64,000 nucleotides of DNA from Aquatica leii (Eukaryota; Arthropoda; Insecta; Coleoptera; Lampyridae): NCBI GenBank assembly GCA_035610365.1, contig CM069432.1:4154001-4218000 (forward strand). Reading direction: 5' to 3'. The translations under genes were made by a program, and so were the position numbers. Below, piece by piece: positions 23,408-33,396 of the stretch. A model generated the notes under the pieces. The model worked only from the letters and a program-made list of their open reading frames with translations. It did not search any database and was not told where the DNA came from. Position 1 is the stretch's first letter, and each line of letters begins with the position of its first letter.

Positions 23408-26081
23408 TTAATCTAGGATGACATACTTAGGCCGCTTGTGCCTAGGCATGCCATCTTTGTCGTATTCCCAACGCCGCCGGACGAGGGGATTGGGATGGGC
23501 CGCGAGGTCTGCATGGAGCGCAACTGCGGATTGGCGGACGAAATCAGCGATCTTCGGGATGGCGAGTTCCTGATGGAGCCGGTCTGTTCGGAAGAACCAG
23601 GGGGCGTCAGAAATCATTCTGAGGATCTTGTTTTGGAAGATTTGGATCCTGGTGGTGTGAGTTTTGGCAGCGTAGAACCATACTTGTGCTGTGTACGTCG
23701 TGGCAGGGCGGATAATCGTCTTGTAGATGAGTAATTTGTTGAAGATGCTGAGGCGGCTGTTGCGGCACAACATCGGGTATAACTTGACCACTGACAAGTA
23801 GGCCGTTCGAAGAAGCGAGCTTCTGGGTGACGTGCGATTTCCATAACAATTTCTTGTTCTAGGGTAAGGCCGAGATATTTGGTCTCGTTCACCCAGGGGA
23901 CGTCGTTGCCTTTGATGTTGAAGCGGCTTACGGGATCGATGTTTCTTCGGTTGAAGAGAACGGCGGCGCTTTTCGTCGGATTGACTTTTGTTCGCCAGTC
24001 GTCGTACCAGTTGTCGAGCGAGGTGAGAGCCATTTAAAGATTCCTCTCGGCTTGAGCGGGCGAGCGGGATGTTGCCAAAACGGCGGTGTCGTTGGCGTAA
24101 AAAGTGTAGGCGAGTCCGTCGATTTTTGGAACGTCTGCGGTGAAGATGTTGTATAGAAGTGGGGATAGCGTAGATCCTTGAGGGACGCCGGCTTCTATGT
24201 GACGTGGAGTGGATTTGGCGGAGCGAAGTTTGATCGCAAACGAGCGTCGATTGAGGAAGGAGCCGATGAGCTGTACCATGGGAACGTCGATGCCTAGACG
24301 GTGCATCTTGTAGAGCAGTCCGCAATGCCAGACCTTGTCGAACGCCTTCTCGATGTCGAGAAAAACGCCGCCGATGACATCGCGGTGGTTGAAACCGTCG
24401 ACGATCTGTTCCACGACGCGGAGGGCTTGGTGGACCGTTGAATGTTTTTTACGGAAACCGAACTGTTCTTGTGGAATAATTTGGTTAATGTCGACCTGTT
24501 CCTGTAATCGGCTTAGGATTATTCTTTCCAATAGCTTACCGAAAGTCGGAAGTAAGCTAATTGGACGGTAGTTTTGCGGCATGACATGATTTTTTCCGGG
24601 TTTGGGAATGACTATGACGTCCGCGGTTTTCCACTGATGTGGAAAGTGGCGGAGTCTTAGGCAAGCGTTGAAAATCGCGGTTAAGGTGGCTATACCTTTT
24701 TTAGGGAGAAGTTTGATTGCTTTGTTGGGAATGCCGTCGTTCCCGGGAGCCTTGCGCGGTTTGAGATTTTTGATTTCCGCTTCGATTTCTTTGGGGGAGG
24801 TGTGCCTGATGGGCTCGTTTGAATTTGCTGTCAAGATGCTTCTGACTTCGCGGTGGATGGCGTTCGTGCGACAGAAGTCTTCGTCGTCTGGATAGTTTGC
24901 TCTGAATTGGACTTCGAGCGTGTCGGCGAAAGCTTCGGTTTTGTCTATATCGGTGAAAACCAGACCTCGGGGACCGTGAATGGCGGGCATGGAAGGATTA
25001 TTCCTGTTTTTAAGGAGTTTGGTCATTTGCCAGACGCTTAGGTCTTGTGAATTTAGCAACTGAAGTTTGTCGTTGAATAGGAGATTCCAATGTTCTTCGA
25101 TCTGGGTTCGAATATTGTTTTGTCGGTTGCTAGTCGAGTGCGTTGCCATCTGCGTCTAAGGCGCTTTTTTTTGGTGATCAGGTCACGAATTTAAATTGGG
25201 AGTTGAAGAGGATCGGACTTGATTTTTGTGATAGTTTTTGTAGCTTTTGAAATGCGTCTTTTGACAAGATCTGTAAAACTGGCAACCGCGGCTTGAAGTT
25301 GGGCGATGTTATTTATGACCGGGACTTGAGTGAAAAGTTTACTGGCCTCGAATTGGAAAGTTGGCCACATGGTGATGTTCGTTTCGAACTGAAGTTTATC
25401 GTTTTCTGATTGATCACCGAGTTGTAAGAGTACGGGCTCGTGGTTGGAACTAAGGTCGGAAACGGTAGTTAAATCGTAAAGTAGCCTGATGTTATTGAAA
25501 AAGGCTATGTCGATGACGTCGGGGAGTCCGTTGTGAGGGTGGATGGTGGGTTCGTAGGGTCCATCTACGACGAAATTTCGAATGCTGGCGAGGTCTTGCA
25601 AGAGTCGACCGTTGCGGTTCGATTTCCTGCTGTGCCAGTCTGGATGTTTCGCGTTAAGGTCTCCTGCGAGAATTGTGGGGGTCCTGGCGTTAAAAATCGC
25701 GTCAAAATATGCGGAAATGACGTCTTTGGTGGGTGGGATATAAGCAGCACAGAGAACTATGTCTCCGTTGGCTGCCGTGTTAATGACGATTTGAGTTGCT
25801 TCAAGATTCTGAAGTTGTGGCGTTGGAATGTGGTGGTGGGAGATAGATTGTTTTACGTAAACGACCGTACCTCCACCGCGACCTGTGGTTCGATTAGTAT
25901 TATATCTCAAATAATTGGGAATGTTTGGATTGTCGCAGTTCCAAAGATGAGTTTCGGAAACAAGAGCGACGTCGATGTTACGGCGGTAGAGAAATTCCTG
26001 AAATTCAAGTTTTTTATTAAGGATACCGTTGGCGTTCCAAATCGCGATGAGGAGAGAGTTTGGTTTTCTTCTTGCAGCCAT
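23408..26081 (-). pseudogene. Jockey-type ORF2: endonuclease and reverse transcriptase
   Basis: 25191-26081 encodes the apurinic-type endonuclease: it starts MAARRKPNSLLIAIWNANGI and has VSETHLW, AGDLNAKHPDW and a VSDLSSNHEPV block. A frameshift near 25145 leads to the RT (24034-25149) with APGNDGIPNKAIKLLP, YRPISLLPTFGKLLERI, FLDIEKAFDKVWH and GVPQGSTLSPLLYNI. The catalytic box reads FYANDTA where the family has FYADDTA, so one metal-binding aspartate is lost. A stop at 24034 and a further frameshift precede the C-terminal part (about 23408-23820), which ends at a stop just after KYVILD. The start ATG at 26081 overlaps a TAA of ORF1 as TAATG, typical of Jockey elements. Non-functional copy. 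Confidence 0.9.
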
Positions 26082-27424
26082 TACTGGTTGCGGGATCGGA
26101 GTTGGGCGAGGTACTCTCTAATGAGGACGGACTCTTGCCTGGTGACCTCGGTGTGGAAGAACCTCTGAGGCTTCGTCTCTCCGGCGCGTGGTGGTTGGCG
26201 CAGGAGCGGTGGGCTCAACCGGTCTCGCTGCCTGGGCAAACGAGACGGTTGGGTTCACCGGCCTGGCGGCTGGTCGTGGAGCTAAAACAGGAGCATAACG
26301 ATTAGTACGTTAAGTACTTACCTGTCGCTGTCTTGGGTGAGCCGGGCATCCCTTGTAGTTCGCGAGATGGTCGTTCCTGCAGTTGCAGCACGTCGCCGGA
26401 CCGTCTTTACGCTTCTTCGAACACTCATAGCTAAAGTGATGCTCCAGGCACTTCGCGCAGCGTAGAATCCCTCGGCATTCTCTCGCGGAGTGACCGAAGC
26501 GCTGGCACCGATAGCACTGCCCGATGTCGCCTCTGGGATGGGGAGCCTCCACGCGGACGTCGATGACTCCGATACGGGTAATGTCGAAGATCGCCTTCGC
26601 CTGGAACGTCCTGAAATCATTCTAGTTATTTTGATGACATCCATACCTTGACGACTCAGGTAGGTGGCAGCGTCGTCGATCGACGCGTCGTAGTGCGGCA
26701 TCCCTCTGATGATGGCTTTCAGTGGTTGGTCCCCCTTCAGTTAGAAGGAGTGGAACTCCTGGCGGGCCTTTTCTAGGACGTGCGTAGCCGTCCAGAAATG
26801 CTCAGAGGTGGCGCCATGAATGGCAACGCCATTCCGGGTTGTCTTCGCCCTGGAAACTTCAACATTTGAATCACGTAAGGTCTGGATTGCCTTACCGTAG
26901 TCCTTCTGATGGTGAAAGACTATCGGAGGGATCCTATCCCTCCGTGTCGTCTCGGTGGCAGTCGCGGGTTCCGGCATCTCGAGGACAGCGGAACGCTTCC
27001 TCTTGTTGGATGCGACGGTCCACTATTCTTTCATGGGCACCTCCAACGCGGCAACAGGCGCAGCGGCGGCCTCGGCGGAAGGCGTGGCGGCAGGCACGGC
27101 GGAAGGCGTGGCGGCAGGTTCGGCGGACGGTACGGCGGCGGCGGCAGGCTCGGCGGACGGTACGGTGGCGGCGGCATGCTCGGTACGCCTGGACTTCGCC
27201 GGGGTCTCCAATGGTTCCGGGTTAGGCGTCGGAACGTTAGGAGACTCGCCGCAGGAAGTAGTCGCAGGCGACGGCTGCTTTTTCTTCTTCTTCTTCTTCT
27301 TCGGTTCGGGAACCGGAAGGGTGTCGAGAAGGCGGTCCAGCTTCTTAGTCATCTCGGCGAGTTGGTGGCGCAGCTGACTGTTCTCTTCGGTGAGCGTCCT
27401 CACCTGGTCCTGGAGAAACTCCAT
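26082..27424 (-). pseudogene. Jockey-type ORF1 (Gag-like, zinc knuckles)
   Basis: The likely start is the methionine of MEFLQDQVRTLTEENSQLRH at 27424, a leucine-zipper-like coiled coil, followed by a lysine run and an alanine/proline-rich part. 26741-26977 holds a segment IPPIVFHHQKDYGKAI. 26310-26552 holds the zinc knuckles: CYRCQRFGHSARECRG, CAKCLEHHFSYEC and CCNCRNDHLANYKGC. A proline-rich C-terminal tail can be followed in other frames to about 26083. Several frameshifts and stops break it. The protein is expected to coat element RNA. Confidence 0.82.
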
Positions 27425-27454
27425 CGTCGTGGTGGTAGCGGCGTCGGCGGCGAC

Positions 27455-27620
27455 GTTGGTCCAATCGTGCTCAGAAAGTAGATGTTCCGTTACTGCAGAT
27501 TTTTCCGTTCGTCTGAGTTGAGCGTGTCGTTGATGTTCTTTAACCCTGCACTGAATGCTCCTCCCTGTTTGCCCGATGTAACTCTTGCCGCACATACACT
27601 CTAATTTGTATATATACCCT
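27455..27620 (-). pseudogene. GIY-YIG endonuclease segment of Penelope-like element
   Basis: The peptide has CGKSYIGQTGRSIQCR and VKEHQRHAQLRR, then AVTEHLLSEHDW, matching the YIG half of GIY-YIG nucleases in Penelope elements. Just upstream, YIYKLEC can be read in another frame. Its frame runs directly into Jockey ORF1, forming a chimeric 190-codon open frame (27023-27595) that is an insertion artefact. Confidence 0.85.
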
Positions 27621-27685
27621 TGGTGTGTAGTCTTGGAAGTTGATCTTCATTAGGTTGTATGAGCTGATCTATTTTCTTCACTGTG

Positions 27686-28147
27686 TTATAGATACCGGTC
27701 TGTATGTGTTTTCTTGTGGTATACGCTGTGACTTAGCCCGTTGTTGTCCGTGCGTGTTACCAGAACGTCTAGAAAGGGCAGCGTTTTGTTCTTTTCGATC
27801 TCTATGGTGAATTTGATACTTTTGTGGTGTCCACTCATATGTTGAGGAAAACTTTGTAATTCTTCCCATCTGTGAAACCATACAACAAAAGTGTCGTCCA
27901 CGTATCTGTACCAGCATTTCCTGTCGCTTGAGTTGATAGCTTCTTGTTCGAAAGCTTCCATGAAGATGTTGGCTATTACTAGTGACAGTGGTGATCCCAT
28001 ACTTGCGCCGTTCCTTTGGTCATAGAACTCATTATTCCACAGGAAGTAGGTTGACGTTAAACAGATTCTGGCTAAGTCAATCAAATCTTCTTGTAAGCCT
28101 CGTGGCACTAGTTATTGTCTAACGATCTCTAATGTTTCTTCCACTGG
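27686..28147 (-). pseudogene. Penelope-like reverse transcriptase, fingers/palm fragment
   Basis: Starts with PVEETLEIVRQ, has an in-frame stop before LVPRGLQEDL, then ICLTSTYFLWNNEFYDQRNG, GSPLSLVIANIFMEAFEQE and the catalytic RYVDDTFVVW with both aspartates intact. It continues with KTLPFLDVLVTR. The N-terminal half of the RT is absent. Confidence 0.88.
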
Positions 28148-29606
28148 TTAAAGTTACAGAAAATTCGCTTTTAAATCAAATTATCAGAATTTGAATTTAA
28201 TGCGTTTGAATTGGGATTTGAAAAACGAAAACTTGCAAATCTACCAGAGGCTCAGATTTACGTTTGCCCGCGTCCATAATATTGATGCCGAATTGTAAAT
28301 GATATAGTTATTGTAGTCAATAGTGAGACACACATAATACCATTTTATGCGAGTAAGAAAAGAAGATAAGTAAACGATTAAATGCTTGCTTGCGGTCTTG
28401 AGTCCGGAGGCCATTCCGCCTACTCAGTGGCAGTGCAATTCTTACGTAACTTACGGCATTTATCATTATCTTTGCAGCACGTGTGTATAAAACACAGATG
28501 CTAAAATGCACATTTCTTATCACATATGACAAACTTTAGAGAAATTTTTTTTAGTTGAACTATAATATTCATTTGTAATAAACCACTTATCGTTCTTGTT
28601 TCATAATGACCGTGGTACAAGATATTAAAAAATTAATATCTAATATTAGTTTAGACGTTTAGAATTTAATTTTAATGCTCGTCGTCAACCTTTACTTTAA
28701 ATTCGTAAGACCAATAAACATAAAAATAAAGAAGTAATCTTAAAGTAGCTATGTATGATGCGTCAGATTGGATTTGTGAATTTGAAGTAAATAATAGATT
28801 TAACTGTTTTGTAGGTTTACTGTTTTCACATGATTCATTATGGTGTAAAAATAATGTTACCGAATTATAGCACATAAAAGAAAAAGTGAAAAAACACTCG
28901 TTATCGGCGAATCACGTGAAAAGTTGTATGAGTGTTATGCTACTCTTTTTTTTTAGATTTTGCAATAATTGTGTTTTTTTAAACGACTCTATTGTATGAT
29001 TGACTACCAGCCGCTACTGATAAAATTTCTAAATTATCATGGGAGATTGGGAATTTTGCTTGTTCAATTCCTTTGGGGCGCCGTCCTGGCGCCTGTGTGC
29101 GCCGCACACATTGCACACATGGACGGCACTGAGCGTAACATAAGTGACGTGATTAAATTAAATGTTTACTTTCTAGCATACTTAAACAAAAAGTAATAAA
29201 AACAATTATAGAAGAAAAATGTTTGTTCTTTATTTGTTTGTTTGGTTGTGTAAAAACGATAATTTTGTTAGATTTAACTTCTGTATTTGGTTCGTGGGTA
29301 GTATTTCATTTTTATCTATAGGTAAAATAATTTCTTTATTTGTCACTTAAAAACGTGTTTTCTTTAAGCCTGTCTAACTCTAAAAGTTAAAACTTAAAGT
29401 TAAACAGAAACGATATATTATTTACGATAAACTCTTTACGCGGTACAATCTACTTGTCAAACACCCTATACATAGTAAGTATGTTCAGTTCAATGAATTT
29501 TGTAAATAATTTTAAGATGGTGAATACTCGAACACCAATATTATGAAATCTTGCAAACTGTTTTATATCATTAGTTCTAGGTAAAAATAATTAATTTCTT
29601 TAAAAA
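28148..29606. other. Intergenic, no gene recognised
   Basis: AT-rich with two local GC-richer patches: 28382-28440, and 29075-29125, where GGCGCC...GGCGCC can pair as a small hairpin. No homology recognised. The region just upstream of 29607 should hold the JTB promoter. Confidence 0.4.
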
Positions 29607-30165
29607 ATGATAGAATCGTGTCCAAGGAAACGTATGCTATTAGGTATAACTTTTCTTGGAACGTACGTATATTAATTATTTTATTAAAACTTACATACAT
29701 AACCTTAAATTGTAGCTTAACGGTTTGCGTCCTTTTTGTGGAATCACATTGGACTCAGCAAAACAACACAAGAAAACGTTCATTCCGTGTTGAACAAAAC
29801 TCCACATGCTTTGAACGTGAAAAGTATGAAATCGTACAAGAATGTCAACCATGCACAGGTTCGTCTTATCGTTACCTTAATCACAAATATCACTTGCCGG
29901 TGTTTCAGACTTTGAAATAGCTAGTAAAAGCATTGGTGTTTGCATTCACACACATTACAAGGAGGTATTAAAATGTGCCAGTGGGGAAATGGTAACTAGA
30001 AGTTGTGATAAAGTAGCTTACATCGAAGAGCATCAGTTTTGGAAATTTGAAAGTTTTATGTTTATATCAGCTCTAATATCGACGTTTTTAGTATATGTAA
30101 GGAAGAAGGTGTTGAACAAACGTATGTTGCAACGGGTACAAAGGCAACTAGCAAATAGTGTTTAA
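29607..30165 (+). CDS. JTB: JTB (jumping translocation breakpoint) family membrane protein, three exons
   Basis: Exons 29607-29662, 29716-29858 and 29909-30165 encode 151 residues. The introns are 53 and 50 bp with GTACGT...TTGTAG and GTTCGT...TTTCAG ends. JTB proteins are small single-pass membrane proteins linked to cytokinesis and mitochondria in vertebrates. The protein starts MIESCPRKRMLLGI with a hydrophobic segment around residues 11-28, followed by ESHWT. The luminal part carries the family cysteines: NSTCF, QECQPCTDF, IGVC, VLKC and RSC. Then come EHQFWKFE, a transmembrane segment at about 115-130 and a basic tail RKKVLNKRMLQRVQRQ. The start and exon 1 were chosen because splicing joins the MIESC peptide to LTVCVLFVES; the unspliced ATG at 29618 is in another frame. 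The stop codon lies two bases before the GSTCD start. Confidence 0.86.
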
Positions 30166-30167
30166 AA

Positions 30168-31856
30168 ATGGTCAACGTCTATGTTCAGGCACGTTTAAAT
30201 AAAGATACTTTTGAAATTGATTTAGAAAGTTTAATAGTAATTTACGTGCATAAAATTTGTCAAAGTGAAGAAGTCATCTTAAATATCTCCGTCACTGAAA
30301 ATTATAATACAAATCCATTATTCAAAATTAACCATAATAATGACTATAAGATATGTAAAAATATACCCGAAATCGCTAATTATTGTAAGTGGCCTGTGGT
30401 GGTTGTCAATAACATAGTTACAGCAGGATTATCTTCAGTTTGCCGACAGATAATTAAGCACAGTGCAAATAAAAATGCGTTAGCTTTATTAGGATTTCGT
30501 GAGGCATGCTTAATGGCCTGCAACGAAGTATCCATTTGGACTAAGTTCTGTGAGGTAGATATTGTCTCTACCGTAAAGAATTTTTTGATCCATCCAGAGG
30601 ACTACTTCAAAAACAATTCATTTTATGTTCCGATTGATATGTCTCGATTTGAAAAACACATGTGCGAACCTGTCAAAATACACAACGTTTATAAACTGGC
30701 TAGATTAAAAAGTAACAATAAGTTACTGAGCAGCAACGTTCCAGTTGAACAGCTAAACTTGGATCACAAGTTTTCAGAAGGCCCCTTTATGACTCTGTCA
30801 GATGTATTATTATATCCTTGTTTTCAAATCATTTTTAAAACTTTTGATAAAAACGTTCTTGAACCACACTTACCTTTAACGTTGAATTGGTTTCAAAACG
30901 TGTGCTGTGACTTAAAACAATTTGAAATTGAGTTTGATCTTTGTGACAAATTTTCTTACACATTTTCAAACATAGTACAATATCCAGTTAGTAAAAAAAG
31001 CCTCTATACATCAGATACAAAAAGGTATAAACCTCAAAGTCGCGTTTATACTAAACAAAGTGGTGTAGAAAAAGCTCTGATCATATCAAAGGGATTAGCA
31101 AACAAGATTAATAGTGAGGATCCTTTTGGTAACGAAATTTCGTTCTCTTGGAGCGAACTTCCTTTGGACGCTAGTCCGGAAAGTGGTGCTTTACCAGCGT
31201 CTAGGCAAAGTAGAAAGTGCCAGCAATTAGAGAATCTTGCAAAGGCGACTATAAAAGCTGCTCAACTAAAAGAAAATAATGTAATTGTTGATTTTTGCAG
31301 TGGAAGTGGTCACTTAGGTATACTAATCGCTGTTCTTTTGCCAAAATCCCATGTGATACTGGTAGAGAATAAAGAAAAATCGTTAACGAGGGCATTTGAA
31401 CGTATTAAAAAGATGAAATTGACCAACGTCAGTTTAGTTCAAAGCAATTTGGATTACTTTGTTGCCAATTTTAGTATCGGTTTAGCTCTTCATGCTTGTG
31501 GCGTTGCAACTGACCTTGTCATTCAAAATTGTATAGAAATAAAAGCAAATTTTATTTGTTGTCCCTGCTGTTATGGCGGAATCCACGATTGCCATCATTT
31601 GACTTATCCTAGAAGTAAGGAATTTAGGAGCTCTTTGTTGAGTTACAAAGATTATCTAATTATTGGACACTCTGCAGATCAAACTCACGAAGAAGAAAAC
31701 GTTAAAACAGCACAAGGATATCTTTGTATGAACATAATTGATACGGATAGAATGTTGTATGCAAGAGAATGTGGGTATAAAGTACACTTGAGTAAATTAT
31801 CTCCTCCAACTTGTACACCGAAAAATAACTTACTAGTTGGTTTGTACAGTTCGTAG
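30168..31856 (+). CDS. GSTCD: GSTCD-like methyltransferase-domain protein
   Basis: A 562-codon open frame without introns, similar to glutathione S-transferase C-terminal domain-containing protein (GSTCD; a fly homologue exists). The N-terminal half is a GST-like helical region, with ALLGFREACLMACNEVSIWT around 100-125. The C-terminal half is a Rossmann methyltransferase-like domain: VDFCSGSGHLGI at 374-385 (SAM loop), VILVENKEKSL as the acidic strand, ALHACGVATDL near 440-450, and a cysteine cluster CCPCCYGG at 464-471. The enzymatic substrate is unknown. The ATG at 30168 is the first after an in-frame TAG at 30156-30158, so no unspliced N-terminal extension is possible. It sits two bases after the JTB stop in a different frame, suggesting a shared transcript or a spliced 5' leader. 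Confidence 0.92.
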   Translation: MVNVYVQARLNKDTFEIDLESLIVIYVHKICQSEEVILNISVTENYNTNPLFKINHNNDYKICKNIPEIANYCKWPVVVVNNIVTAGLSSVCRQIIKHSANKNALALLGFREACLMACNEVSIWTKFCEVDIVSTVKNFLIHPEDYFKNNSFYVPIDMSRFEKHMCEPVKIHNVYKLARLKSNNKLLSSNVPVEQLNLDHKFSEGPFMTLSDVLLYPCFQIIFKTFDKNVLEPHLPLTLNWFQNVCCDLKQFEIEFDLCDKFSYTFSNIVQYPVSKKSLYTSDTKRYKPQSRVYTKQSGVEKALIISKGLANKINSEDPFGNEISFSWSELPLDASPESGALPASRQSRKCQQLENLAKATIKAAQLKENNVIVDFCSGSGHLGILIAVLLPKSHVILVENKEKSLTRAFERIKKMKLTNVSLVQSNLDYFVANFSIGLALHACGVATDLVIQNCIEIKANFICCPCCYGGIHDCHHLTYPRSKEFRSSLLSYKDYLIIGHSADQTHEEENVKTAQGYLCMNIIDTDRMLYARECGYKVHLSKLSPPTCTPKNNLLVGLYSS

Positions 31857-32304
31857 ACTTATGAACATTTACATGTTTTTATATTTCACTTTTGTACATA
31901 TGAAAATGGTATTTGTAGAATATTGATAATTAAAAAAAATCATTTTAATTTTGTATTGTAATAATTACACTTTTGATTTAGTCTTTTAGTGTTTTGTAAT
32001 GCTAATTAAAGAATTATCCCAAATGTTAAGGAAAACTTGAGGTCTGGTTGGAATAATTATGCTTTTGATTACATGGAGTATCTATTTCACAATAATTTGA
32101 GTTATAATTCTTATACTATAATCAAGACAACGATTATTACTGATCTCACTGTTAAAACATTAAATCGGACGTAAGTGAAACTTATCTTGACAAGTTTCGA
32201 ATCTTTAGGTCAGGGAACAATTTCAAAAAGATGTTGCCATAGAGACTTTTTTACTTTCCTATAAGGAAAGTATAGCGATCGCAATTTTTGCATAATTTTA
32301 CGTA
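31857..32304. other. GSTCD 3' flank, no gene
   Basis: AT-rich sequence expected to contain the GSTCD 3' UTR. A near-perfect inverted repeat, ACTTTCCTATAAGGAAAGT at about 32253-32271, is followed by TATAGCGATCGC; it may be the end of an unidentified repeat. Confidence 0.35.
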
Positions 32305-32625
32305 TTTATGTATAACGCTATCACTTACACGAAGATAAGATAAATCCGCGGATATCTTCACACACTTGTTTACACTAAAATCACGTACAAGATTGTTCTC
32401 AGTATATTTATCTACACACACGCGCTAACGACTTATTTATCTAGGCTTGAATAATCTTAACATTGCTGTCTTCGCAAAACGGCAATAACTGACTTACGAT
32501 TTCTTTTTTCGGTATTTATACACATTTGGAAATCCTTCTCGAGTGTTCCCTATCTTTCGGTATATCTTCTAGAAGATGGATAACAACTTCGAGAAGGCTC
32601 TTGGAATAACTTTGCGAACGTTTCA
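32305..32625 (-). repeat. 3' LTR of copy B, truncated
   Basis: Aligns with 37680-38008. The inner end is CGTTTCA at 32625 (TGAAACG on the element strand), directly after the purine tract at 32626-32641. The outer ~140 bp present in the other LTRs are replaced by unrelated sequence. Confidence 0.82.
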
Positions 32626-33396
32626 CTACCCTTTTCTTAGGACTGTTCTGTCCCAGAACAGGAGATTGGATGCGACACCGGTAAAAAGGATCGTGGCGAT
32701 AGCGGCAGCTTCCTCCATTTCGGCAACTTCCTTGACCATAAAAGTAACAGTCAATGGACTTTTCCTGACCCAATATTTTTCTTGGTTGGTAACTACAGAC
32801 CAACACTTGAATGCCCGTTCCTCGGAAGACGACCTCCAACATGTTTCGAACTGTCCTACAATTCAATTGATCTAAGCCACAACCAAGCTTGGGTACTGCC
32901 AATTTCTTAACATGGTGGAACTCCATTTCTCTCTTGAGATTTCATAATGTTCGCCACAGATTTTTGTATAACGGCTTGATACGTGAGTATTTCTTGGTGA
33001 CCAGATAAAAACCGAAGCGTCTGTCACCACGTAGTCTTAAAACTTTTCCGACTGCCGGTTGCTGCCTTCGTAATTCATCTGCCCAAACTTCTTTTTAAAC
33101 ACGACTGCAACCCCTCTGGACATGTCAAGATCTCTGCTCACGCAATGTGCGATGACGTAATCTTTTTGTGTCTGGAACAGGTCTTGTTGTTCCTCGGTGG
33201 TATCTCAGAACCTAGCTTTTCCAGAACTTCCGTATAAGTTTATAAACTTCTCGAACTCCATTCCTTCGATTTGATTCCTGGTTCTGCTGCTTACTACTCT
33301 GATTCGGATCTGAACTTGCGTATTGTAGTTATCGCCAGCAAACGGAGCTAGACGATCGACGTGGACCACTTTGCCTTGCCTCTGGGCGGTTTTCAA
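32516..33396 (-). pseudogene. Integrase tail - macrodomain - CCCH zinc finger, copy B
   Basis: Same layout as copy A. 33205-33396 carries the integrase end KVVHVDRLAPFAGDN and stops at a TGA after GKARF. In the same frame the macrodomain continues with LFQTQKDYVIAHCVSRDLDM and GVAVVFKKKFGQ, until a 4-base deletion shifts the frame near 33083. The next block has FYLVTKK, and 32516-32926 gives the C-terminal part with LAVPKLGCGLDQLN. The CCCH finger is complete here: CYFYGQGSCRNGGSCRYRH fits C-x7-C-x5-C-x3-H. The lysine and aspartate matching TARG1 K84 and D125 are both present, but in different frames now. The macrodomain core agrees closely with copy A, showing the module belongs to the element family rather than to one insertion site. 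Confidence 0.82.

Larger units (their letters stand above)
23408..27455 (-). mobile_element. Jockey-type non-LTR retrotransposon, nested in a Penelope-like element
   Basis: Two degenerate ORFs in the order expected for Jockey-clade LINEs: ORF1 with nucleic-acid-binding zinc knuckles, ORF2 with endonuclease and reverse transcriptase. GC content is much higher than in the surroundings. The 5' end abuts the GIY-YIG coding part of a Penelope element near 27455. The 3' end lies at or somewhat below 23408; no clear poly-A tail or target duplication was found. Confidence 0.88.
27455..28147 (-). mobile_element. Penelope-like element fragment (RT plus GIY-YIG), interrupted by the Jockey element
   Basis: Minus-strand RT (27686-28147) is followed by a GIY-YIG endonuclease segment (27455-27620), the order of canonical Penelope-like elements. 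The normal linker between them is largely missing. The fragment is 5'-truncated near 28147, and its 3' side is cut by the LINE insertion. No Penelope terminal repeats were seen. Confidence 0.85.

Noticed and set aside
23438-25041. Several open frames on the plus strand opposite the Jockey ORF2
   Set aside because: They are shadows of the GC-rich coding strand with no recognisable motifs.
26839-27481. Glycine/arginine-rich plus-strand frame resembling an RNA-binding RGG protein
   Set aside because: It is the antisense of the alanine/proline-rich Jockey ORF1 and has no independent support.
29618-29920. Unspliced 100-codon frame from the ATG at 29618 as the JTB protein
   Set aside because: It lacks the transmembrane half. 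GT-AG introns at 29663-29715 and 29859-29908 join a better N-terminus (29607) to the conserved C-terminus, giving the normal length of the family.
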